Source of the DNA: Actinomycetota bacterium | Lineage (GTDB): Bacteria; Actinomycetota; Acidimicrobiia; Acidimicrobiales; Ilumatobacteraceae | Reading direction: 5' to 3' | DNA: 35,428 nt | Assembly (NCBI GenBank): GCA_027592925.1 | Contig: JAQCJO010000010.1 | Span: 1-35,428, forward strand | Shown here: positions 6,758 through 13,684 of the stretch, piece after piece | Layout of the letters: each line of letters starts with the position of its first letter | How positions within the stretch are numbered: position 1 is the stretch's first letter | Notes under the pieces: generated by a model | Database searches by the model: none | What the model was told of the DNA's origin: nothing | The model's input: the letters and a program-made list of their open reading frames with translations, nothing else | Translations under genes and position numbers: made by a program

Positions 6758-9121
6758 GTGAATCCCCAACTCAGGACGATCCAGCGCCTCCTCATCGTGA
6801 TGTTGGCAGGTGCCTTAAGCATTACTGCCTTGGTCACTGCAATGGCCCCGCAAGTGTGGGGAGTGCTCAATGCGCACCGCCAAATACCGGTGCAACTGCC
6901 AGGTTTTGCGGGCTTGTCGCAGCGCAGCGTGCTGTTTGATGTTGCTGGCGAACAGATCGGTGTTTTTCAAAAAGAAAACACGCAAAAGACGCCTGTCGAC
7001 AGTGTGCCGGTGGACGTGATTGCCTCAATCTTGGCCGTTGAAGATGCAGTTTTTTACAGTCACGATGGTGTCAACCTGCGCGCCGTCGTGCGCGCCACAT
7101 TGGCCAATACACAGGGGTCGACTCGTCAGGGCGCTTCAACCATCACCCAGCAAGTTGTGAAAAACGACTTTCTTGCTGGTCTTGATAGAGACGGTCGATA
7201 CAAGGTGTTGCAGTCTCGATATGCCGTGATGCTGGAAAAGCAAGTGCCAAAAAAACTTATTCTTGAGCGCTACTTAAACACAGTATTTTTTGGCAACAAT
7301 GCCTATGGCTTGCAAGCAGCAGCCGAGGTGTATTTCGGTGCTCCCGTTTCGGCATTGACCGTAACCCAGGGTGCATTTCTTGCAGGACTCATTCAAGCCC
7401 CATCGAGTAACGACCCAATCCGTCGACCGGATGCATCGCGCACGCGCTACAAGATCGTGCTTGCACGATTAGTTGATGTTGGTCTCATTACTGCTGAAGT
7501 AGCAACGGCTACATGTGCGGGATGGGAGAAGCCAAAAGTACGCACGCTTGTGGATGCAGAGTGTGTGATTCCAGAACAGGTCAGCACCATTCCGCAGCAA
7601 GACGTCAATCGTTCGTACTTCACTGAAGAAGTGAAGGATTATTTGCTCAATCGTTCGACAGTGTTGGGTGCCACGTATCAAGATCGTTACAACAAACTGT
7701 TTCGTGGTGGTCTCAAGATCTACACAACCTTGAATAAGAAAGACCAAATTGCAGCCGAGGCTGCAGCCGCTGCGCAACTTCCCGAAAACAAAACTGGTAT
7801 TCAAGCGGCTGTCGTATCGATTGACAATGCAACAGGGGGAGTGCGCGCGATGGTTGGCGGCACGGGCTTTGTTCCTGTCGGCAACGAGATCAACCTTGCG
7901 CTACGAAGGCGTCAAACTGGGTCAAGCGTCAAGATGTTTATCTTGGCGGCTGCGCTACAGGCCGGAATACTGCCTGACGACGTAATAGATGGAACGCTTC
8001 CTTGCACGTTGCCAAACCCAGGCAAGCCTGAAGAACCATTTTATATTTCGAAAGGTGTGAGTTACCAAGTTGCACCGCTGCGCACTATGACCGCATTGTC
8101 GATCAACTGTGCATACGCGAAATTGTCTCAAGTTGTTGGGCTTGAGCGTGTGGTCGCATTGATGTACAGGATGCTGGATTCGGAATTCACTAATCCAGAA
8201 ACGTACAAAATTCAGCCCTATGCATCTCTTGCCACCGGCGCCAACGAGCTCAGCCCGCTCGACATGGCTTCAGGTGCCCAAACCATGGCAAATGGTGGCG
8301 TGCACTTGAAACCGTATTTCATAGACAAGATTGAAGACGCCAATGGAGTGTTGTTTCAGCATGAACAACTCTGCGTTGCACCATTGGATGTGGAGCCGTG
8401 CAGAGTGTTGAGTAGCGAAGTTGCCTTGCGGGCGGTCGACATGATGAAGGGCGTGATTCGGTTTGGTACAGCCCGTCGCACAGCACTTGAGCCTGCGGCA
8501 CCAACACCGAACAAGGCTCGCCCCGCAGGAGGCAAGACGGGCACGCAAGATGACAACACCAACGCATGGTTTGTTGGTTACACCAAGCAACTGACTACTG
8601 CGGTGTGGGTTGGCGACCCAAAGGCGTATACACCGATGGTCAATATTCCCGAATTTATAAAACAAGATGGCATTACGCGTGTGCAGGGCGCGATGTATCC
8701 CGCACGTATTTGGAAGCAATATATGGATGCGGCTCACGAAGGCTTGCCATCTCTGGATTGGGACGCTGCGCCAGCTCCAGTTGCAACTGAAACACGACCC
8801 GACCCAAATCCGATGCGCATCTATTTGCCAGGAACCGAATGTTTGGCACAAGTTGTGTCGGGCACTGTTCCGTCAACAACGACAACAACAAGTATCAAAC
8901 CGGGTAGAGCGAGAAAAACAACAACAACAACTACAACAACTACGCCGATAGATCTTTTGAATCCGGCAAATACTGTCGTAGTGAGGGTTGTTGATCCAGG
9001 AACTACGATCGCGCCTACGGATACCAACCCATTTTCTCCGGTCAACACCGTGGCTATTGGCAGCTATTGGGTATATGAATGTGCCAAATCATTTTCTCCT
9101 GCTGTGCAAACGGTGCCATAG
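6758..9121 (+). CDS. ponA: Class A penicillin-binding protein (glycosyltransferase-transpeptidase)
   Basis: Bifunctional peptidoglycan synthase, anchored by one N-terminal membrane helix (residues 9-30). Glycosyltransferase domain: catalytic EDAVFYSHDG (95-104) and RQGASTITQQ (123-132). Transpeptidase domain: TGSSVK with nucleophile Ser389, SIN (448-450) and KTGT (593-596). All key residues are present. The C-terminus carries a low-complexity Thr tail (TTTTTTTTTP) encoded by near-perfect aca triplets at about 8920-8942, likely an extracellular linker. The start GTG at 6758 is chosen because GGGAGG lies at 6748-6753; a GTG at 6746 also exists. The next gene follows after 7 bases, suggesting an operon with the zinc-ribbon and membrane proteins. 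The symbol reflects the family, not proven orthology. Confidence 0.93.
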   Translation: MNPQLRTIQRLLIVMLAGALSITALVTAMAPQVWGVLNAHRQIPVQLPGFAGLSQRSVLFDVAGEQIGVFQKENTQKTPVDSVPVDVIASILAVEDAVFYSHDGVNLRAVVRATLANTQGSTRQGASTITQQVVKNDFLAGLDRDGRYKVLQSRYAVMLEKQVPKKLILERYLNTVFFGNNAYGLQAAAEVYFGAPVSALTVTQGAFLAGLIQAPSSNDPIRRPDASRTRYKIVLARLVDVGLITAEVATATCAGWEKPKVRTLVDAECVIPEQVSTIPQQDVNRSYFTEEVKDYLLNRSTVLGATYQDRYNKLFRGGLKIYTTLNKKDQIAAEAAAAAQLPENKTGIQAAVVSIDNATGGVRAMVGGTGFVPVGNEINLALRRRQTGSSVKMFILAAALQAGILPDDVIDGTLPCTLPNPGKPEEPFYISKGVSYQVAPLRTMTALSINCAYAKLSQVVGLERVVALMYRMLDSEFTNPETYKIQPYASLATGANELSPLDMASGAQTMANGGVHLKPYFIDKIEDANGVLFQHEQLCVAPLDVEPCRVLSSEVALRAVDMMKGVIRFGTARRTALEPAAPTPNKARPAGGKTGTQDDNTNAWFVGYTKQLTTAVWVGDPKAYTPMVNIPEFIKQDGITRVQGAMYPARIWKQYMDAAHEGLPSLDWDAAPAPVATETRPDPNPMRIYLPGTECLAQVVSGTVPSTTTTTSIKPGRARKTTTTTTTTTPIDLLNPANTVVVRVVDPGTTIAPTDTNPFSPVNTVAIGSYWVYECAKSFSPAVQTVP

Positions 9122-9128
9122 GCAACTC

Positions 9129-9836
9129 ATGGGCATTCTTCACGATCTCTACGCGGTGCAACTCAGCGACATTGCAATTTCGCAAGCGCAGTATCGCCTT
9201 GCGCATTTGCCAGAATCGGCAACATATCAACATGCAAAATCTGCTTCGGCAAATGCAATCACAGAATTGGCTGCACTCGACAAACGAAGTGCAGAGGCTG
9301 GAGCGGAAATTACTGGACTTGAAATACAGGCTCAGGAGATTGATTCGACACTCGCGCGTCTCAATAAGCAGATGAAGACGATCATTGCGCCGAGGGAAGC
9401 CGAGGCCTTGCAACATGAGATTGCCACATGCACAAACAACCGCAGTGCTCTTGACGACAGAGAACTGGAATTGCTCGAGATAGTTGAGCAGTGCGACAAA
9501 GAATCGGTTGTGCTCGGCTCTCGTGTTGAATCGACTCGCGGAGCTCTTTCGAGTGCGGAACAAGCATTGCGTGTTGCGCGAGCCACGGTTAACGCCCAGA
9601 TTGCGCAACTCGCTGAACAACGAAGTGCCCAGAGTCTTGTGGTGTCTCCGTCGTTGCTCTCGACTTACGATGCAAAACGCAAGCACCGCCCGGATGGGGC
9701 GGTTTCAAAGATGAACGGTCCGACTTGCAGCGGTTGCCACCTCGACTTGCCAAAGAGTGAAATTGATCGACTGCACAAACTTCCCGCCGATGAACTTCCT
9801 GAGTGCCCGCATTGCGGTTGCTTCATCGCGTTATAG
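9129..9836 (+). CDS. Coiled-coil protein with C-terminal C4 zinc ribbon (CdsZ / zf-RING_7-like)
   Basis: A 235-residue protein: a long Ala/Glu/Leu-rich coiled coil (about residues 10-180) followed by a C4 zinc ribbon with CSGC and, about 25 residues later, CPHC, ending GCFIAL. This architecture is the bacterial CdsZ/DUF164 family, linked to RNA and chaperone-like roles and common in Actinobacteria. The ATG at 9129 is preferred because the reading upstream is inside ponA and lacks family character. It starts 7 bases after ponA stops and ends 9 bases before the next start, so the three genes are probably co-transcribed. Function not established. Confidence 0.85.
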   Translation: MGILHDLYAVQLSDIAISQAQYRLAHLPESATYQHAKSASANAITELAALDKRSAEAGAEITGLEIQAQEIDSTLARLNKQMKTIIAPREAEALQHEIATCTNNRSALDDRELELLEIVEQCDKESVVLGSRVESTRGALSSAEQALRVARATVNAQIAQLAEQRSAQSLVVSPSLLSTYDAKRKHRPDGAVSKMNGPTCSGCHLDLPKSEIDRLHKLPADELPECPHCGCFIAL

Positions 9837-9845
9837 GGCTCGTTG

Positions 9846-10250
9846 ATGTTGTTTTGGTTCATCGGCACGTCGGTTGCATCGGTGTGGAGCGTGTTTCGTG
9901 ACCCGAAGTTTGCCTATCGCTGGGTGATTGTTGGGGCGCTCGTACCCGTGTTCAGCGCTGTGACAGTGGTGGGGTTCCTGGTTGCTGTGATGCTGTTGAC
10001 AATCGGCAAAAGTGCCAGCAAAAAAACAGTACGAAAGAACTTTCTGGCTCTGACAATTGGTCTTTTCATGCATCTCGTCTTCGATGGCGCGTTTCTGAGC
10101 ACCAAAATGTTTTGGTGGCCGCTGGCCGGCCTCTCTGTAGATGGGTATGCGGTACCGCTGATAGAACGTGGATTACTCAATATTCCTTTTGAAATTGTTG
10201 GTATAGGCCTCATTCTGTGGACGAAAAAACAGATCAAACCCTTTCTTTGA
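9846..10250 (+). CDS. Small membrane protein, YdjM/DUF457-like
   Basis: A 134-residue protein with three or four hydrophobic segments (about 2-14, 24-50, 65-85, 108-125). The segment GLFMHLVFDG has a His and Asp in a membrane helix, as in the YdjM/DUF457 membrane-bound metal-dependent hydrolases. The other His/Asp positions I would expect in that family (a PD motif and an HS motif in the first half) are not apparent, since the corresponding stretch reads GALVPVFSAVTVVG. It may be an inactive or divergent member. The start is ATG 9846 (TTG 9843 possible). It sits at the end of the ponA operon; no terminator was recognised after it. Confidence 0.6.
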   Translation: MLFWFIGTSVASVWSVFRDPKFAYRWVIVGALVPVFSAVTVVGFLVAVMLLTIGKSASKKTVRKNFLALTIGLFMHLVFDGAFLSTKMFWWPLAGLSVDGYAVPLIERGLLNIPFEIVGIGLILWTKKQIKPFL

Positions 10251-10284
10251 ACGGTGTTTAAGGGCTTCTAGAGATGATGGAAAA

Positions 10285-10302
10285 TACGAACATTTGTTCG
10301 TA
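10285..10302. promoter_or_regulatory. LexA-type SOS box
   Basis: Perfect 18-bp inverted repeat, tacgaaca-tt-tgttcgta. Its core GAAC-N4-GTTC with flanking C and G matches the LexA (DinR) operator of Gram-positive bacteria and Actinobacteria. It lies 35 bases after the preceding stop codon and upstream of the lysozyme-like gene on the plus strand, and no other gene starts nearby. Binding is inferred from the motif only. Confidence 0.7.
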
Positions 10303-10328
10303 GTGGGTCGTAGAACCGTCTTATTTAT

Positions 10329-10347
10329 GGGTAAACTTTATTTACCC
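10329..10347. repeat. 19-bp inverted repeat / hairpin in the same leader
   Basis: gggtaaa - cttta - tttaccc: a perfect 7-bp stem with a 5-base loop, 27 bases after the LexA-type box. It could be a second operator or an RNA hairpin in the leader of the lysozyme-like gene. No poly-T run follows, so terminator function is doubtful. The rest of 10251-10394 shows nothing recognisable. Confidence 0.4.
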
Positions 10348-10394
10348 CACGAAAGCGAGCGTTTATCCCTTCGTACCCCCACCGTTTCCCCCTC

Positions 10395-10508
10395 ATTCGT
10401 CGCATATTCACAGCAGTAGTCATATTCTGCTTCATGTCTGGCACTCTGGCTATGGCCAAATCGGCTGATGAATCGGCCGGCAACTCAACAAAGAATCAGG
10501 CAGTTTGA
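10395..10508 (+). other. Signal-peptide-like reading ending in an in-frame TGA
   Basis: In the same frame as the lysozyme-like domain downstream, the bases encode IRRIFTAVVIFCFMSGTLAMA followed by KSADES. That is an arginine pair, a hydrophobic core and an AMA cleavage-like site, the form of a secretion signal. The first codon of that pattern is ATT (10395); the only in-frame ATG (10434) is inside the hydrophobic core. A TGA at 10506-10508 then interrupts the frame six bases before the GTG at 10515. This suggests that the secreted lysozyme-like gene has lost its start and acquired a stop, or that non-standard initiation is used. Confidence 0.45.
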
Positions 10509-10514
10509 CAAAAG

Positions 10515-10934
10515 GTGTCAGCCGGGCTGGCATCGCAGGTGATTGTCGACGGTCTCGATTTTGTGCCTCCAATGCCATATGGCTCGCTGTGTCCGCAGTG
10601 GTACGACCTGGCGATGCAGTATTTCTCGCCAGCCGAGTGGAACACCATCGACTTTCTGCTCAACCGAGAGTCCAGATGTGATTCGCGGGCTCTTAACCCC
10701 AAAGACACCAATGGCAAACCAAGCTATTCGCTCTTCCAGATCAATGCGTTCTGGTGCCGCCCCAGCAAGTATTACGACGAGGGTTTCTTGCAGCAACAAG
10801 GGGTTTTGAACACCTGTGAAGAGCTCTTTGAGCCCGAGACCCAATTTAGGGCTGCTCGTGCCATTTATGTAGAGGGCCTCGTTCGCCATGGCAGGGGCTG
10901 GCGCTCATGGGGAAGTTACCCCGAGACCCGCTGA
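10515..10934 (+). CDS. Lysozyme-like / SLT-fold domain protein, N-terminus probably lost
   Basis: A 139-residue reading from GTG 10515. Residues 26-100 resemble actinobacterial transglycosylase/lysozyme-like secreted proteins: CPQWYDLAMQ, then a helix ending in NRESRCDS, whose Glu52 is the expected catalytic acid, then SYSLFQIN and RAARAIY. Such enzymes cut peptidoglycan outside the membrane and need a signal peptide, but none is present from this start. The matching signal-like sequence lies in frame upstream and is separated by a TGA (see 10395-10508). A LexA-type box sits about 200 bases upstream. The 3' end overlaps the convergent EamA pseudogene by 30 bases. It may be a pseudogene; the domain call is firmer than the gene's integrity. 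Confidence 0.55.
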   Translation: MSAGLASQVIVDGLDFVPPMPYGSLCPQWYDLAMQYFSPAEWNTIDFLLNRESRCDSRALNPKDTNGKPSYSLFQINAFWCRPSKYYDEGFLQQQGVLNTCEELFEPETQFRAARAIYVEGLVRHGRGWRSWGSYPETR

Positions 10935-11821
10935 CGTCTCAGTTCGGGCTTCAAGCACCGAAAGTGCAATGAGGGCACCGATAACGAAACTTGCACCTAT
11001 TACGCGATTTATCGTGAGGTTTTCGCCGAGGAAGATGACACCCGCTGCAATGGCCAGCACTGGTTCGAGAGTTGTGAGCACCGAAACCATACTTGGACCA
11101 ACGCGCTTGAGACCGGCATAGGAAGACAGTAGGGGTGTGATTGTGCCGAAGAGAACTAGGCCGGCAACGAATATCCACGCAACTGAATCATGAGGAAATT
11201 CGGTTGTTAGAGATCCTGGTGACAACGCAACCAGTATTCAATAGGTGAGTGCACACCCGGCATTAACGAGGACCACACTCGTAATCACATCTGCTTGTTT
11301 CAGCGAGTGGGACATGCCCAACAGATAAATCGTAAAAAAGAACGCCGAAAGAAGAACGAGCACAACTGCACTTTTGCTTGCATCTCCTATCTGTCCAGCA
11401 GTGATAAAGACTCCAACGAGTGTGAAGACCATAGAGATCGCGATATTGCGTGTAGGTCGTTTTTTCGAGATGACCCATGAACCAAGCACGATGAATAGCG
11501 GATTTGCATAAAACAGCACAATTGCTAGCCCAGTATCGATGTCATTGATTGCAATGAAATATGTCAGTGAGATTCCCGTTATTGAGGCTCCCACAGCAAT
11601 AGCAGCGCTGATCGTTTGACCGTGGGCCATGGTGTGTTGCGCATCATGAATGCACGAATAACAAACATCAAGATTGTGGCAAAGGTGAATCGAACAGTCA
11701 TTACGCCCATTGCGTTGGTGTCATACGCATAGAGTTTTTTGGTAAACGTAGGCACGATCGCAAAACCGGTAGAGGAAAGAAAGACAAACAGCGTTCCGAT
11801 GACACGCTGGTTCTTTGGCAC
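10905..11821 (-). pseudogene. Broken EamA/DMT transporter
   Basis: Minus-strand remnant in three pieces that together follow the intact EamA protein at 706-1614. Piece 1, from GTG 11821, begins PKNQRVIGTLFVFLSS, against LKNQRALGFALVFLSS in the intact copy. The frame then shifts by one base near 11590-11610 (between LLL and GASITG), and piece 2 continues in another frame to a TGA at 11238-11240. Piece 3 continues in the same frame as piece 2 to 10905. The TGA falls where the intact copy has Trp in LYW, so a TGG-to-TGA change is likely. Two independent lesions argue for true decay rather than one sequencing error. It lies just downstream of rnpB on the same strand. Confidence 0.82.
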
Positions 11822-11857
11822 TAGAAGAATCTAGTTGAGCGCGATCAGTAGTGAAGT

Positions 11858-12251
11858 GACGGTGAGTCGATCTATAAGCGGGGTTCTGTAGTCGTCGCAA
11901 TTTCTCGCGCCAACCGATGACCATCCCTCTGTGCAACCTACCCGAGGGTTGTTGACTACAAGTAGTCAACGAACGGACCGCTCATGCCCTCTGCATGGTC
12001 TTGCTTCGAGTGTTGATACCAAGCCGCACAAATTGCTTCGTGCGCTGGTGCGCTCTTACCGCACCGTTTCAGCCTTACCTGTGACGATGACCTTGCGGTC
12101 ACTGTCCATCGGCGGTTTGTTCTCTGTTGCACCATTCGTCAAGTCGCCCCGACCTGGCTCTCGCCAGCACTCTGTCCTGTGAAGCCCCGACTTTCCTCAA
12201 CCAAATAATGCGAGCACTACTTGGCCGCGGTCATCCGAACGACTCACCGTC
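11858..12251 (-). ncRNA. rnpB: RNase P RNA, bacterial type A
   Basis: Catalytic RNA of ribonuclease P, which trims tRNA 5' leaders. On the minus strand it shows the hallmark GAGGAAAGTC (12198-12189) near the 5' end, then ACAGAGTGCTGG-like and GCAACAGAGAACAAACCGCC segments, GGTAAGGCTGAAACGGTGCG and GTAAGAGCGCACCAGCG. The 3' core is ACAGAACCCCGCTTATAGA (11889-11871). The terminal helix P1 is a perfect 12-bp match between 12251-12240 and 11869-11858 (gacggtgagtcg / cgactcaccgtc), which sets the ends within a few bases. Length is about 394 nt, normal for the class. It lies between the ferritin-like pair and the EamA pseudogene; a promoter should lie in 12252-12298 but is not obvious. Confidence 0.93.
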
Positions 12252-12298
12252 GATATCAAGTCTACGGGCGAGAAAAATAGTGCTGTGTGCGTGATTAT

Positions 12299-13111
12299 TT
12301 AGCAGGAGATCTCGTCATAGACGAGACCGTTCAGGCTTGGGGTTTCCATTGAAAGGTTTGTCTTAACACCTTCAGAGTTGGCAATTCCGAGCGATACCTG
12401 AATGACTGCGAGGGCACCAAATGCTGAAGGCACCGAGGCAACCTTGGCCTTGCCGGTTGCTTCATCAGTGGTTGGGCCGACTGCCGAGTACCCCGGGTTG
12501 AGCACCTGGGCGAGCACCACTGCGTGGCGTGCTTCGTCTTGACCGACTCGCATTGCACTTCCGCGCAGACGTGGCTCTGTCAGCAAAGCAACGATGCCCT
12601 GATACGTCTGTGTCGCCAAGTTTTCGAGTGCGTGTGCAAGTGCTACTACATCTCGTGCAGCATCGGCATTGCCGTCAGCAGTAATCAGTTTGAGCGCTGG
12701 GTCAACATAGAGATTGTTGACACGTGTGTTGGCACACCCGTGAGCCTTGCCGCCGTAGCCAACGACAAGTGCGTTGATTGCTGCAGCATGACTGATGTGA
12801 TCATCGCGAAAGCGCTTGACTGCATCCTTGAGCGATGCATAGTCGCCTGTAAGAAGATCACCATCAATCACCTTCGTGTATGTGTCGATTGCGTTGTACT
12901 CAAGCGATGCTGCTGTGCGCAACAACACGGTGTCAGAGATTACGACTTGACTGAGAGCGGTAGTTGGGGGCACTGTGCCAGCACTAGCCACGTTTGCGCT
13001 TTCGACAATGCCAGATTGTGCGCCGCACGACGCAAGAAACGTGATGCCGGCAATAGAGAGACCGCTGATCTTGAGCAACTCGCGGCGAGTCAGATTGTTG
13101 AAATCGTTCAC
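12299..13111 (-). CDS. Exported ferritin-like protein with Tat/lipoprotein signal
   Basis: A 270-residue protein with an N-terminal twin-arginine motif (TRRELLKISG, residues 8-17), a hydrophobic stretch and FLASC, which could be a lipobox with Cys29. The mature part is helical and has repeated carboxylate/His motifs of ferritin-like four-helix proteins: LEYNAIDTY, DDHISHAAAINAL, HALENLATQTY and DEARHAVVLA. These suggest a diiron or other metal site outside the membrane, though ligand geometry cannot be proven. Its ATG overlaps the stop of the sister gene upstream (13108-13111). Tat export would fit a folded, metal-loaded protein. Physiological role (iron handling, peroxide defence) unknown. 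Confidence 0.78.
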   Translation of the reverse strand: MNDFNNLTRRELLKISGLSIAGITFLASCGAQSGIVESANVASAGTVPPTTALSQVVISDTVLLRTAASLEYNAIDTYTKVIDGDLLTGDYASLKDAVKRFRDDHISHAAAINALVVGYGGKAHGCANTRVNNLYVDPALKLITADGNADAARDVVALAHALENLATQTYQGIVALLTEPRLRGSAMRVGQDEARHAVVLAQVLNPGYSAVGPTTDEATGKAKVASVPSAFGALAVIQVSLGIANSEGVKTNLSMETPSLNGLVYDEISC

Positions 13112-13653
13112 GGTGCCACCGTCGTCTCTGTAGTCGTTGCCGCAGGTGCAGCATTTGGTGCGAGTGAACTAGCCGCGCTGTTTAGTGCGCTACCGAGATT
13201 TGAGTTTGGGAGAGTGCCAAACACTGCGGCATGACGTGCTTCGACGGTAATGATCGAGGCAACGAGTGTTGCGCCGTCCAAACCTTCGAGGCTGGAAAGA
13301 ATGTCGGTGTGTGTTGCAACCATTGTGTTCTCAACTGACTGCAGCACTCTGCTCATCGCCTGGGCAGAAGTCAATTGTCTGGCATATGTCGAATACAGCG
13401 CTTCGTTGCGAGTGTTGCTTGCTGCTTTTCCAAGTAAGCCGTTGAGCGATTGTGCATATGCCTTGTGATGATCCGAAAACATTTCCATCATGGTTTTTTC
13501 GTCGGCTGAGAGCATTCCAGAATCGATCGCTTTGAGATAAAGATCATGCACTGACAATTCGGCTGACAGGGCAAAGTCCAACAGTTGCTTGTCGGCGGTT
13601 GTTGGCATCTTGGTTGGCGCTGTTGGTGTGGCTGCCGAAGTCTTGGTTGTCAC
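13108..13653 (-). CDS. Second ferritin-like domain protein
   Basis: A 181-residue protein with a Thr/Pro/Ala-rich N-terminus and C-terminus and a central helical domain. The domain carries motifs spaced as in its downstream neighbour: LSAELSVHDLYLKAID, FSDHHKAYAQSL, VLQSVENTMVATH and VEARHAAVFGTL. No signal peptide is visible, so it may be cytoplasmic or exported as a partner of the Tat protein (inference). The start is a GTG at 13653 preceded by AGGAAAC. It is translationally coupled to the next ferritin-like gene and begins 31 bases after the FGGY kinase ends, so it may be part of the same transcript as the glp genes. Confidence 0.72.
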   Translation of the reverse strand: MTTKTSAATPTAPTKMPTTADKQLLDFALSAELSVHDLYLKAIDSGMLSADEKTMMEMFSDHHKAYAQSLNGLLGKAASNTRNEALYSTYARQLTSAQAMSRVLQSVENTMVATHTDILSSLEGLDGATLVASIITVEARHAAVFGTLPNSNLGSALNSAASSLAPNAAPAATTTETTVAP

Positions 13654-13684
13654 TCATGTTTCCTTTTTTTGGGGCGATATCAAT

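Noticed and set aside
8988-9128. Upstream start for the zinc-ribbon protein
   Set aside because: The added 47 codons lie inside ponA in another frame; ATG 9129 fits the family start.
10506-11240. TGA recoding (as Trp or selenocysteine) to explain two in-frame TGAs
   Set aside because: TGA ends several intact genes here in ATGA overlaps, the EamA remnant also has a frameshift, and no selenocysteine hairpin or redox context is seen.
11931-12182. 83-codon open reading, plus strand
   Set aside because: It is the antisense of the RNase P RNA gene.
12524-13234. 236-codon open reading, plus strand
   Set aside because: Antisense to the two ferritin-like genes; Cys-rich composition typical of a shadow frame.
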